From: Promerops cafer
Taxonomy: Eukaryota > Chordata > Aves > Passeriformes > Nectariniidae
Reading direction: 5' to 3'
DNA length: 64,000 nt
NCBI GenBank assembly: GCA_013398275.1
Contig: VZSE01001842.1
Location: forward strand, 1 to 64,000
Within the stretch, counting starts at the first letter, position 1. Each line of letters opens with the position of its first letter. Shown one piece after another: positions 13,955-25,200 of this stretch. A program made the translations under genes and the position numbers. The notes below the pieces were generated by a model that was not told the origin of the DNA, did not search any database, and saw only the letters and a program-made list of their open reading frames with translations.

Positions 13955-14026
13955 CCTGCTTCAAGAGGAGGGGAGACTAGAGACCTTCTGATCCTTTTCA
14001 ACTTGAATTTTCATATGATCCTATGA
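13955..14026 (+). mobile_element. CR1 LINE 3'-end fragment, decayed
   Basis: The order of short blocks matches the 3' end of avian CR1 in the sense direction: an AGAGGAGGGGAGACTAGA block, then a CTTTTCAACTTGAA block, then a terminal CATATGATCCTATGA that resembles the degenerate 8-mer tail of CR1. Several substitutions and small gaps show that it is old. No coding part remains. The judgement is from remembered consensus; a RepeatMasker run would settle the subfamily. Confidence 0.7.
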
Positions 14027-14116
14027 AGACACCATGCTTTTCTCCAGTATATAAATAGTCTTCATTCCAATAGGTAAGTTTATTAATCAAACTTTGTACC
14101 AAGTAGCTTTGCTTTA

Positions 14117-14554
14117 TTACACTGTCATAATTCCACCTCTACAGTACAAGATTCCTTTAGACAAAAAAGGCAATGAAGCATGCATCCCATAAAACAATAA
14201 AATATAGTTATGGTTGTTGCTATGGAATGAAGTTGCTGCAAATTCCACATAAACCAGGAATTTATGCCAGGAGTTCTTCAAAGTACTGTGGCTGGCCTTC
14301 CAACAATGTAAAAATGTTAATGCCAAGGCTAAGGGAGCTTGATTTTTTTTTCCCTTCCTTTGTGTAAACATGATAATATTTCTCTGGGTCCTGGCTTGAA
14401 ACTCTCTTGAGCTGTGGTGGGTGCCAATAGACAGGATGTTTGTTCTGCAACAGGAGGCTTGTTCTGCAACAGGGCAATCAAACTGCTCCTGACAGAGCGG
14501 GTCAGAGTCACCTTCTCTGTTCCTCCACCCCAAAATGTTGATGACCCTGGTCAT
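14117..14554 (-). pseudogene. Doubtful relic of a retroelement integrase
   Basis: The 145-codon frame on the minus strand has, in its C-terminal half, a W-x-x-FL-x-x-x-EFA run followed by an HS pair and then a YG with a nearby LP. The order and approximate spacing recall the region after the catalytic core in Ty3/Gypsy-type integrases. Two of the spacings are one residue short, no catalytic core is visible, and no LTR, protease or reverse transcriptase is seen nearby. A frame of this length is within reach of chance in 64 kb. It lies beside a CR1 fragment, so the area has accepted insertions. This is a weak lead only. Confidence 0.2.
14440..14473. repeat. Two copies of a 15-bp word, 19-bp period
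   Basis: TTGTTCTGCAACAGG occurs at 14440-14454 and again at 14459-14473, separated by AGGC. It looks like a short local duplication. Confidence 0.85.
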
Positions 14555-17500
14555 AATGGTGCACAGTTTTTCTAATATAACTCAATGAAGGTGGATAAAA
14601 GAAATCAAATTATACTGATTTTTTGTCTTCTTGAATAAAACTTATCTTTTAAACTGTACCTTATTGTATTTCTGCGAAGGATTACCCCAAATATCCTGTT
14701 TCTTCTCTCTCAGATCAAAGAGGTACTGCTGGAGAAACCTTGCTTGATCACAAAATGTAGCTCCTCATGAAGCCTTGCTGAGGAGAGAGAGTCTTGATGC
14801 TTAACTTCAGCATTTGTTCTTGTGTGGGATCTACCACACATCTGGAATATTCCTTTAAAACAATTTTCATTTCCTCATTTAAACCAAAAACAGTTTTCAC
14901 AGGAATATGTAGAGGCATTTCTCTTTTTTGGAAGTTTTTTTTCCCATAACGTTTTGCTTCAGTAATACTTATTTCATCAAAAATTTATTTCTTAGCCCCT
15001 AGAAATGTGTTTTCTTTCTTCTTTTGTCTGCAGCCTTCTTCTACTCAGAAACAGTCTCTTGAGGATCACTGTTTCAAGGGCAGAACTCCTACTATGTAAA
15101 ATATGTAACCCTCAGGAAAATGCTACCTTTGAAATTTTCCAGTTCCAAACAAAAACTAAGGATGTAGAAGCAGCCTAGAAAAGGTGTTTGGGATGAAAAT
15201 GTTTGATCAGTTTGAGTAAGGGTTCTAACCTCTCATTACAAGCTTTTCATTGTACTGTATGACTTTATTCTCTTTCTACAGATTTACTACACCTACTTGC
15301 TTCTCTAAGGACTCTTCTTTTGCTTCCCATTTCTTCCCAGTTTTCAATTCTTTGCTTTCTTCAGTCAAATTTCTCTTTCCTCAGAACTTCAACTTGAGAC
15401 CTCCATTCCTATTCTCTTCCCTTCAACATTTCACTCTGCCAGTCCCAGGCCATGATGAGGCCTTTTCCCCTTAGTGGGAAAAGACAGTGAATGGTAGCTG
15501 GGAGTTTCTAGAAGCCCTGTCACAAATGATCATGTTGCAGAAGAAATTTAGGTATGTTAGGAATGGGCCACTCATGAGCTCACAAAAAGCAGGCACAGAG
15601 AAAGCAGATCTTTCCATGGGATGAGTGCAGAAGTGCTGCTTGGCAAGAATGGGTAAGGACAAACACAAAAAAAAGCCAATACAACAATAAATCTTAACTA
15701 GCAAGAGCATCCCAAGTAATGGGAAATCATTTGGTAAGTACATCAGTGGTAAGAGGAAGTCAAAAACAAGTGGATTACTCATCAGAGAGAGAAAGGTATT
15801 GACTGATGCCAGAGAGGGCTCAGACTGCTTCATGCCTTCTTTGCACCAGTCTTGGCTAAAAGAGGTCACTTTTGATCAGGTGATTGATGTAATGACAAGG
15901 GAATAAGGCTTCAGCCCAGGCTGGGGCAGAACTAGTTACAAGAGTACTTAGGTAACATTGAGAGGTTCAAACCAACAGTCTGGCTGCACTTTATGCCGGG
16001 GTAGTGAAGGAAGTGGCTCAAACAGCATTGGAAACACTAGTGTTTATCTCTGAGAATCCAGGGATGGTGGCCAAGAAGTAAGCAAACTGATGCCTTAAAA
16101 GTGGCATTTGAAAATAAATAAATAAGCCAGATTTTCACCCCAGAAAACATCAGTACAAATAGACACAGAATTTATAGGCAGATAGAAGGAAACAATAGGA
16201 TAAGCAACTAATATGAACTTGTCAGCTAGAAACTGGGACAATCTGGGCAAATTTCCCTTGGCAATGAGGAGCAGACTGTGTTATGGAAGAGGGGAGAGTG
16301 AACTCCACTCATCTGTGCCTTGGTTAGGCTCTATGCATGTGCTTATGAGGAAGGGGGTTCAGTTTATTTGAAAAATTTGGGCAGGGGGTACAGAAGTTTG
16401 GAAACAGCAGTTGTGAGTGTTTTACAAGCAAGAGGGTGGATTATAAATGCAGTTCCAAAGAGACTGTTTTGTTAGCTGCCTTCTGAGCTGGTATTAACTG
16501 AGGAGCAACTGCAAACACATCAGAGGATGAAATAAGAATTGAAAATAACCCTAAGAAGTTGCTTGGAAAGCAAAGAATATGACTGAAATGCAGTGAGAGG
16601 GATTGTTTTTGCAGGCAGGGTTACCCCCGGCACACACAGAGGCTGGGGCACTGCTCAGCACAGACTGCAGACACTAGCTGAGGAGAGACTGGAGAGCTGC
16701 AGGCAGTCAGTGGCCAAAAAGACTGCAGAAGTGGACAAATTGCAGCTGGTCATCTTAAAGAAAACATGGCACAGGGACGCGATAGCAGCCATCAGATGTA
16801 AAAGGACACTGCAACACAGAAAGAGGAGACTTCCCTTGGCATGGCCCACCACATTCACATTTCAGCAAGGAATATTCAGAGAGGAGGATAAAGTGTCACC
16901 TGGAGAGGCTGTAGGGGGTCTGAAGTACTGAGTGCTCCTCAGAGCAGAACCCAGGGAAGCCCCACAAAAGGGACACAGAGCCACACTGAAGTGGTGTAGA
17001 CATGAAACCTTCCTGGTGTCTGCTGTAAGACAAAGAGCTAAAGGGAGGAAGACCTAACTCATTAACTGTGTACAATGGTTTGCTAGCAGAGACCAGATCA
17101 AGTGCACAAAATTCCATCAACAACTTGCTCTTCCATTTATATTTGGCAATGACACCCATCCTCTTCTAATGCACACAAGCATTTTTCTGCTCACTAGCTG
17201 TGTTCACGTGTACAAGTGTATATTGATCTGTTTTCTCTCCTTCCCTTCTTACAAAGGAAAAAATAACTGCACAGTTCAGTAATGCACGGGCTGTGCTCCA
17301 CGATGAAAATAGTCTGAGGCACTTACACGCTGAAGTAAATTTAGCTTAACGTAAAAATAACCTTCACAAATTTGAAATGCCTGTTTTACAATTAACGTCA
17401 GGTGCTAACAGGATAAAATTTTCTTCAAAGTGCGTACTAATGTGACAGGCTGACTGAAGAGATGCAGGCACGTCTCCTCGCCGCCCCCTGGGTCTCAGAA

Positions 17501-17716
17501 ATGCCCCCTTCACCTTTCGGTTCTTCCCTCCGACTCTCGTCCTTTCTTCAGCCACACAGGGTGCTCCTGCGGCTCGGCGATGCGGTACGCTCCCGCCCAG
17601 CCCGCTGCAGCCGCGCTGCGTTATTAAAGGCACACATACCGTGTAAATAATTGATACGGAGCTAGCGCGCTGCGGAGCCGAGCGCCTCCTCCTCCTCTTC
17701 CCCAGCCCTCGCCCTG

Positions 17717-17726
17717 CCCGCCCCGC
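17717..17726 (-). promoter_or_regulatory. GC box (Sp/KLF-type site)
   Basis: CCCGCCCCGC on the + strand reads as GCGGGGCGGG on the other strand, a close match to the Sp1-type consensus. It lies about 1 kb upstream of the start codon, before the assembly gap. Its role is inferred from position. Confidence 0.45.
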
Positions 17727-17788
17727 TGCCCTACCTGCCCCGGCCCGCCGGAGCACGGCGCGGCCGCGGGGCGGCGCGGAGCCCCCGC

Positions 17789-17940
17789 NNNNNNNNNNNN
17801 NNNNNNNNNNNNNNNNNNNNNNNNNNNNNNNNNNNNNNNNNNNNNNNNNNNNNNNNNNNNNNNNNNNNNNNNNNNNNNNNNNNNNNNNNNNNNNNNNNNN
17901 NNNNNNNNNNNNNNNNNNNNNNNNNNNNNNNNNNNNNNNN
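17789..17940. other. Assembly gap (152 Ns)
   Basis: A run of 152 N bases sits inside the most GC-rich part of the promoter island. Sequencing dropout at such places is common. The real length may differ from 152, so promoter distances across it are approximate. Confidence 0.98.
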
Positions 17941-18246
17941 GGAGGGGCCGGCGGGGCCCCTTGCTGCAGAGCCAGATGTGCGGGACGCGGGGCTGCGAGG
18001 GGTCGGCGGGGAGGTGCTGGGGGCTGCCGCCGCCGCTGCTGCCGCGGCCGGGGGGGAGCCCTTAGCTGTGCGGGAAGCGGGGACGCCGTGTCGGGAGCTG
18101 TTATTTTCTTCTCCTCCTTCCTTTGCCTTCCCTCTTGTCCCTCCTCCCCCTCCTCACCAAAACCGGGAGAGGAGGCGTGTTCGGTGCCTTGCTGCACCGG
18201 TTTTGCTTGGTTTGTTGTTGCAGGGTTTGGTTCGCAGGGTGGCTGG

Positions 18247-18282
18247 TTTTTTTCTTTTTTTCTTTTTTCTCTTTTCTCTTCC
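18247..18282 (+). repeat. Pure pyrimidine tract, 36 nt
   Basis: A T-rich, C-interrupted run lies about 440 nt upstream of the start codon. Together with the tracts at 18104-18124 and 18532-18564 it forms a set of three on the coding strand. They could be promoter DNA with single-stranded or triplex potential, or 5' UTR pyrimidine elements. Confidence 0.8.
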
Positions 18283-18395
18283 GACCTCCCCGCCTTCTCC
18301 CTTCGTCTCCTTTGGCCCATCGCATGCTCGGATCCGGCTGGATCCTTCCTTTTATTTTCGGCGGTGCCTCTCGGAAGGGGGAAGGGAGAGCTGGG

Positions 18396-18410
18396 ATGAG
18401 TGCAGCTTGA
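18396..18410 (+). other. Possible short upstream ORF (4 codons)
   Basis: ATG AGT GCA GCT TGA. It would act as a uORF only if transcription starts upstream of it, which cannot be told from sequence. Confidence 0.25.
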
Positions 18411-18531
18411 CGCACAGGCGAGGAGCGGGGGGGCACCGCCGGCAGCTGCAGCGGTTCGTGGCCGCAGGGTGCGGGTGAGGAACGGAGCGAGCGAGGGGCT
18501 CCCTCGGTGCCTCCCTCTTTCTTCGCCCCTG

Positions 18532-18564
18532 TCCTTCCTCCCCTCCTCCCTCTCTCCCTCCCCC
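18532..18564 (+). repeat. Pure pyrimidine tract, 33 nt
   Basis: A CCTCC/TCTCC-type run about 150 nt upstream of the start codon, probably within the 5' UTR if the transcription start lies further upstream. Confidence 0.8.
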
Positions 18565-18691
18565 ATCCGTCTCCTGCCGGGTCCGGCTGGGAGCGTGTGT
18601 GCAATACCTTACGTTGCAAGGTGTGTGTGTGTGCGCGGAGCAGAGGGAGGGAAGGACTCGCGAGGGAGCCGGGGCTGCCCCGGCCCCCCCT

Positions 18692-18697
18692 ATGTGA
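18692..18697 (+). promoter_or_regulatory. Start-stop upstream ORF (ATG-TGA)
   Basis: An ATG followed directly by TGA lies 24 nt before the start codon and in the same frame. The TGA is also the in-frame stop that bounds the SLC22A23 reading frame on its 5' side. Start-stop elements in other mRNAs can hold ribosomes and lower translation of the main frame. The context before this ATG is poor (C at -3), so leaky scanning is likely. Its effect here is inference. Confidence 0.5.
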
Positions 18698-18715
18698 GCC
18701 TCCCCGGGCGGCTGG

Positions 18716-19202
18716 ATGGCGATAGACCGACGCCGTGAGGCGGGCGGCGGGGGCCGGCCGCTGCCGGAGGAGAACGGCTCGGTGCCGGGGGCCGNCCGGC
18801 GGGCCCGAGATCCAGGCGGTGCCGGTGCCGCCGCCCGCCGCCCCCTGCAGCCCGCTGCTCCTCGACTACGACGGCTCCGTGCTACCCTTCCTTGGGGGGC
18901 TGGGCGGCCGGTACCAGCGGACCCTGGTGCTGCTCACCTGGGTCCCGGCGCTCGTCATCGGCTTCAGCAAGTTCTCGGACTCCTTCCTCCTGGACCAGCC
19001 CGACTTCTGGTGCCGGGAGGCGGACGGGCAGGGCAACTGGAGCGGGACCCTGGCGCCGATCCACGCCAACCACAGCGGCAACGGGAGCATCTTCCCCCCG
19101 CCCGGGCTGCCCACCCCCGCGGGGGGCAACGCCAGCGAGTGCGGCTGCCGAGAGTGGCACTACCGCATCAGAGCCGGCCTCGTCCAAAACGTCGTCAGCA
19201 AG
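18716..19202 (+). CDS. SLC22A23: SLC22A23 exon 1 (coding part): N-terminus, TM1 and extracellular loop
   Basis: This is the first coding exon of solute carrier family 22 member 23, a plasma-membrane major-facilitator protein related to organic cation and anion transporters, whose substrate is not established. The start MAIDRRREA matches the mammalian N-terminus as I remember it, and an in-frame TGA lies 21 nt upstream. A conserved block with LLLDYDGSVLPFLGGLGG precedes TM1 (about residues 69-88). The extracellular loop carries four N-glycosylation sequons (N107, N118, N122, N138) and cysteines 99, 142 and 144. The exon ends VQNVVSK, followed by the donor GTGAGA. A single N at 18795 shifts the frame; leaving it out gives exactly 162 codons and the phase 0 end that exon 2 needs. 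The lesion is therefore most likely a sequence error, not inactivation. Confidence 0.93.
18795..18795. other. Ambiguous base breaking the exon 1 frame
   Basis: One N lies in a GC-rich stretch. Upstream of it the reading frame starts at MAIDRRREA; downstream, the frame giving GPEIQAVP and LLLDYDGS is shifted by one base. The N therefore stands for zero bases or a multiple of three. Confidence 0.95.
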
Positions 19203-22200
19203 GTGAGAAAGGCGACTTCCCTCGGCCCCCCTCCCTGTCCAGCCCTCACGGACCCTCTCAGCACCCGCTCTTTCAAGGCAAAGGGAGCAGCTGGACACGA
19301 TACGGATCTGTCCTTGCGTGCTGCAGCTGGGTCAGCCAAGTCCCCGTGGGTTAGCCTCCCACCTGGAGAAAGTCAATCCCTCATCCGCGCAGCCCTTTCC
19401 CTCCCGGGGTGTCACACCAGGTGTCCAGCCTGTGGACTTGTGCCCGCACACTGGTTGCAGCGCTAAGCTGCAAAGTTATGTCCGGAAGCGGGATCCTGTG
19501 CGTCTCTTTGGGTTCCCGGTACTGTCCTGCTGTCTCTGGGTGTCTGTGGGAGAGATGCTGCAAGCACGTGCCCCAGGTGATAAGGGAAAAGGGCTGTGGA
19601 GAGGGCTCCAGTTGATCTTTGTGCAAGTAGACTAAAGTAGCCCTACGTGTCCAAAACCAGGCTGATTTTTGGGGAAGCTGAAGAAATATTGACTATTGTG
19701 AGTAAGACAAAAGTTCTTCTGAGTTCTTCTGGTTTTGTACTTATTCTCTTGAAAACTGTCTTGGCAGAGCAATTAAAGAAATGTCTCACGCAAGTTGTTT
19801 TACTCCAGAAGCAGAAAGTGCATGCTGCTGTGTTTTGTGTTTCCCCATGTAATGGCTAAAGCGGAAAATTTCTAGTGAAGAGACTGTACTGCTTTCTGTT
19901 CTTGCTTCATATTTGCTGAGTAGTGCATATCAAAAATCACCTTCCCTTTTCACTTGAAAGCTTTTGCTTGTTTATAGTATTGGCCCTGTAAAAGCCCCGC
20001 TGGTTGCAGATGGGACTTATTGATATTAACAGGCAGCTGGAGCTCCTGGAAATGTAAAATGAAAAGGTTACACCAGGGAAGTAGTTCCCTTAATCTCAAG
20101 ACCCCCTCCTAAGATCAGCAAAAATTACTTCCTGCCTGGGAGTAGTGTTTTGGCTTAACTGTGTTTATCTAGCTGGGATAAAGAAACGAGGCAACAATCA
20201 GATGAACAATATAATTGTGCTTTGGTCAGCCAGCACTCACTTATATTGAATCATTGAAAATCATTTCGGTTTCTCTTTGTGTCCCTTGAAAGAATGTGCA
20301 ACCGGGAAAAAGCAAATCCCTCAACACCTTGAACCCAGAATGGATTACAAAGGAAGGTAACCCAGCTACAGTCCTTTCATGAGTGAAACATAGGCACATG
20401 TTGGATCTGAATGGTTTGTGATACAGAAATACATGAGAAAATTAGACATTTATGAAGGTCAGATTTTCTTCCAGTTATATCCAGAGACTGAGCTATTCAT
20501 ATGTTTGGGGGTTTAACACTGAAGTTTTAGCATGAAAAAAAAATGATCTTGAAATATATTTTTTAGTCTAAACTTTAAAAAAAAATTTTTGGAAATGTTT
20601 GAATCTTTTGAAGGTCATCGTCAAGTTGGCCACAAAAGGTCAAGGGAGAGTTAGTTTGCTGTCTTGCATGCTTCTTTAGAGATAATAAAAAAAGTGTTCT
20701 TTGGAAGAACTTGCCGTAAAGGGCAGATCAATTTTAAGGGATAAACAAACATCTGTGGCCCCTGCTGTCTTGTTTTCTACTAGGAAGAATAATAATCATC
20801 TTTTGAGACTATGGGTTTTTCCAGTGTGGAGTTTTTATTTTTATTGTATGCTCAGTTCCAAAAACCTGTCAGCTTTTTTTGCTTTGACTTGTAATGCCAT
20901 GTAATTATAATTAGAGGGTCTTCTCAGGGTCAGGATTCCTCCTTAGTTTGTGCTTTGGCTTTGTTTTGGGGGCTTTCTGAGTGGGTGTGCTGCCTGTTTT
21001 TATTGTAATGAAGAAAGAGAGGAAAAACCCAGACAGAACATCACTGTAGCTTGATTTGGACTTCATTTCTTATCAATCCCCAGGAGGTCTGATACTGTGG
21101 GAGCAATTCTTGTAACTGCTGACTCTTCTTACATGCATCTCACTGTCCTTGTGAGAAAGAGCTGCTCTGGATGAATTCAAGAGACTGGATGATCAGATCA
21201 CCCTTAACTCTCCTCAAAAATACATTTATTTCTGTAATGTATTATGCAATGTTCTCATCTTTCCAAATAGAGTTTTATTAAATCTTAGTCTAATATATGC
21301 TCATCTGTGTAGTAGCCAGGGGTTATATTGAAATATCATAAAGAGAGCCAAAAGTATATTAATAAAAAATGTACTTTTGTTTGGCAAGTAAATCCTCTTG
21401 TACTTACCTTCAGTGGTCTGAGCTAATAGCTGCTGGATGCTCCATCACTGCTTTGTGTTCAGAAACAATGAATTCTGGTTATTTAGCACAAAGCATATTT
21501 GATGTACTTACATATGAGACATCACTGTTCCCCCCCTTCCTGAGGGGTAGGATAGCTGTCCTTAAAGTGTGTTAAGTTCCACTGTCTCTTCTAATGGTAC
21601 ACCCTTCATCAGATGCTGTATCCCTGTCCAGGCTTTCTCAGCTGTCCCTTTCCTGGTGCTTATTTTCTCCCAGCCTGTGTCATGCTTGGGACTGGTGGAG
21701 TGGAGGTCTTGCTGTTTCCAGCCCTGCTCGGTGCTTTGTTTAGCCCCATTTCTCTGAGTGTTTGCTGGAGCCAGTGGTGGCCTTGCACCTTTCCTGAAGA
21801 CTGGCATTGCCATGTCAGACACTGTCATTATCCTGACCTGCTTGACTGAGTCACTGGGAACGGTGCTTTTTATAGTGCTGCCAGTCACTAGAACTGGAAA
21901 TGGTAATAAAGGACGTAGTGCTTCTTATTTAACACTGCTGAAATACATGTAGTGAAGAGGTCAGATACATAATTTAACCACAGGGATTCCAGTGGCCATG
22001 TTAAATCACCCTTCTGAGCTAATGTCCTGACTTGGCACATAAATCTTGGTCTTTAGCTTGGTTTGTACATAAATATCTTTCCTTAGCACAATTCACTTGC
22101 AAGGCTTTTTCACTGCTAAATGATTCTTTGAAGATTTTCATCTATTCTTTATCACAACATCAACATCACCATACTGTTATAAACAGAGTGCACGTGTATT

Positions 22201-25200
22201 TCTTGAGAGGTACATCCTAAACCAGCCCTTAGGCAAAAAGCTAGAAAAAAGTCTTTTTAATGGTCCGTGTATCATCTCACCAGTGTCCAAAAGGAAGGAT
22301 GCTGAGAAACACTTTTTATTTTTTTTTCTGTGGGGAAACCTGAGATCTCCTTTTTGCCATTTGCAAAGTGGTGCTTCAGGTAAATTATTAGCATTAACAC
22401 AATGAGCATCACAATGACAACTGAACATATGTAGCCATGAAGCTTAGCAGGAAGCTGGACTGTGTGCTCAGCATGGACTTTTCTAACTCTCTCACTATTT
22501 TCTTTAGTGCCTGCATCTTCTGACCATCTGCAAAGCCAGCTGTTATCTTGGGACAATGTTTTCATGGAAGCTCTTAGTTACAGGATTGATGGTTGTTGGT
22601 TTTTTCACTCCGTTACTAGGATGACCCATCCTCTGTGTTTGATTGCATTAAGTGGTGGGCTTGTTTGCTGTTCTGCATGCTGATTTGTATAATGGAGACC
22701 AAAAGCTGGTGATGGGCAAGGACTGGGCTTGATTAAATTGCAGAGGTTGATGGCACAGCATCCCTCTGTGTGCACTTGCAACGTTCCAGATCATTCCATC
22801 TCTTGGGGTTGGCGTAAGAGGGAAGTGGTTAGTTGAAGGCTGCATTTTAATCACTTGGAGCAATTATGTAATAATATTTCATGTCTAGTCACATGGGAAT
22901 TCCTGTTGTGACTGCTTTTATGCTCCAGATGCCTTGTTTTCCTGCAATGCTGTTCGCTTGGCTCTCAACTTCCCACTTGATTGGGGTTGAGTCATCTTCT
23001 TTCCAAAGTAACATGGCAATCGTTTTACCTATTTGCCACTGGTTCAGACATTTTCATGCCAATTTGGCTGAGCCTCTAGCAAATTGTCTCTGCCAAAAAA
23101 AAGCAGAGCTGAAGTCAGAGGAGCCAAATGGTCCAGGGGCAAGCATGTCTGAACTCAGATTGCTTTCTTCTGTGACTGGTGCCCTTTGCTCCTGCAAGGG
23201 GAGATGTCTGTGCTTAACCAGTCTTCCTTGTCTTTGCTTTTATTGCAGTTCTGGCACTTTTCTGGGCACACCTTCATCTGATTGAGCTTGTTAGCCTGGT
23301 AGAAGACTTCCTCTTAAAATAATTTTTTTCTTCTTTTCCTCTGTGTTCTCCTGGGTTAATTGAAGTTAAATTGTTCTGTGCAGTAACATGTGCTTTAGTC
23401 TGTGGTGTTGCCTTGTAGGATTATTGGTGGTATCTGCAAATAGCCAGAAATGATAAAACAAATTTCTTTGTGATAATAGTGATGATGATGAATTTGGCAC
23501 AGCTTGCAGAATAATATTTCTTGGGGTAGAGGATAGGTATGCATTTTAAATGGACTTTTAGAATATAGTTATTAATTACTTTGAAGGGATCACTCTGACA
23601 AGGTCCTTCCCAAAATAAGAACTGTGCCACCCCTATCTCTTCCCATTTGTGCTTGTAATCTCATTTGTTTCTGCATATTCTCCAGTTGGCTGGTCTCTGT
23701 AAAGAGACTTTAGAAATGCTGATGCTTCTTTTTTTTTTCCCTGCAACTGACAGGATTTGTCTTGTCAGTGTTAGTTCCTGGCTGACTGGCTTCTACCTAG
23801 TCCCAAATCAATGAAAACCTTGAGTTATTGTACCCACTGCGGTAGTTGGGTCAGAAGTGGCAATATTGAAGCTACTACATCACTTTGTTTCCACTGAACA
23901 GGATGAAGGTGGTGTAGGGACCTGCAAGGCAGAGTCTTGCAATGGGCAGAGAGTCTGCTCTAAATTTCTGTCAGCCAAGGCTTTGGAATGACTCTCATCT
24001 TCTAATGGGTGCTGAAGGACTCAACAAGTCCCTGTGGTCAGAGGTATCCAGAAATACTGCCAGACCAGAGCAAACACCTACTACTATTTTATTTCATGTC
24101 TTCCTCAGCTATTTTTTTTTCCCCTCCTTCCCTCTGCAAGTTAGCCGATAAAGAGTCAGTGGTTACTGCTCTGACCCTTCACAGACCTGAAAAATCTTTT
24201 TGTTAAAGAGGAGGCAAAGGGGAGCTGTTGGCTTGTCCTGCTGCAGCTGTCCTGGCGCCTGCTTGCACACACCGAGTGTGGTGATGGAGTCTCCTGAATA
24301 TCAGGGCACAAGTGAGCAACACACGGAAAGAACAGGGCGAGTTTCTGGCTGAGTGGCATCAAGGAAGGCCATGGCTGTTTTGGGAACAGCGCCTGCAACT
24401 TCTCATGTGAGGAACTGTCCCCTGCCTGCAAACAGTAAATAATCTGATGTTTGAATTAACTGAGTATGATATCACAAGGCTTCTTGTTTAGTGAGCCTGG
24501 ACACTGGTTTTACTGATTTGGGGATGTTATGTACTGGCCAAAGCCTTTTAAAGCAGTTGGTCTAGAAATCAGGGACTGGATTAAGACCGATACTAACATC
24601 GGAACTCAGGAATTTTGAGGTTTTGTCTGACATGGATTCTTTTTCACTACAGGAAATGTACATGCAGTTCATGTTTATTATCACCCTTAAGATAAAGCAT
24701 CTCAGTTACAGGAATCTGATTTCAGCTTACCATAAATAGTTTATAGCATTGCTAGAACTAACAGTGATCCTTCAGGAAGGTAATTCCATATTGAAATGTC
24801 TTTAAGACATTCTCAGCTTTCCAAGGCTTGCTATTGAGCCTTTCATATCAGTCATTTTTTATGTATGTGTCAAACAACTGCCTTTTTTTTTTTTAACCTC
24901 CTGGATGGACGTGATGTTTGAAATGCTTGGGGTTCTGTTTGTTTTTGTTTCCACTCCCTAATACATCCTGTATCTCTGTCACGTAATTTAAATATACTGA
25001 CCCTGCCCATGTTGTGACAGAAATTGCTGGCTGTGGTGAATGTTTACCAGCTGTGCAGGCAGTCTAACCCCAAATTTCTGAAGTGCACTAACAGCACCTC
25101 TTCTTACCCTGGCTACAAGACTGCTGTTATAAGAAGTGGCCTCGTGTTTTTTAAAAGCATTTGTCAAAGAAAGGAACTGGCACTCAGGAAGGCGTGTAAT

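Larger units (their letters stand above)
14030..17450. other. Intergenic DNA upstream of the promoter
   Basis: Apart from the doubtful integrase-like frame at 14117-14554 and a small 19-bp-period duplication near 14440, I see no gene. An open frame of 112 codons at 16593-16931 has no recognisable domain. Confidence 0.55.
17460..19250. promoter_or_regulatory. SLC22A23: CpG-island promoter of SLC22A23
   Basis: GC content and CpG density rise sharply near 17460 and fall just after exon 1, unlike the AT-rich flanks. The island surrounds the start codon at 18716 and contains GC-box-like sites (for example 17717-17726), GCC-rich patches and three long pyrimidine tracts. I see no well-placed TATA box, which fits a dispersed CpG-type promoter. 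The transcription start cannot be fixed from sequence, and part of the island is missing in the assembly gap at 17789-17940. The long open frames across this island on both strands reflect GC richness and are not genes. Confidence 0.85.

Noticed and set aside
16593..16931. 112-codon plus-strand frame 1.8 kb upstream of the gene
   Set aside because: Lys/Arg-rich but with no recognisable domain, and within chance length.
17978..18478. 166-codon plus-strand open frame before exon 1
   Set aside because: Composition-driven (Ala runs, then Phe/Ser/Pro from the pyrimidine tract), no domain, and not in frame with the SLC22A23 start.
17364..18566. 400-codon minus-strand open frame across the promoter
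   Set aside because: It runs through the N gap and consists of low-complexity Arg/Ala/Pro/Lys stretches. It is an effect of GC and purine richness in the CpG island.
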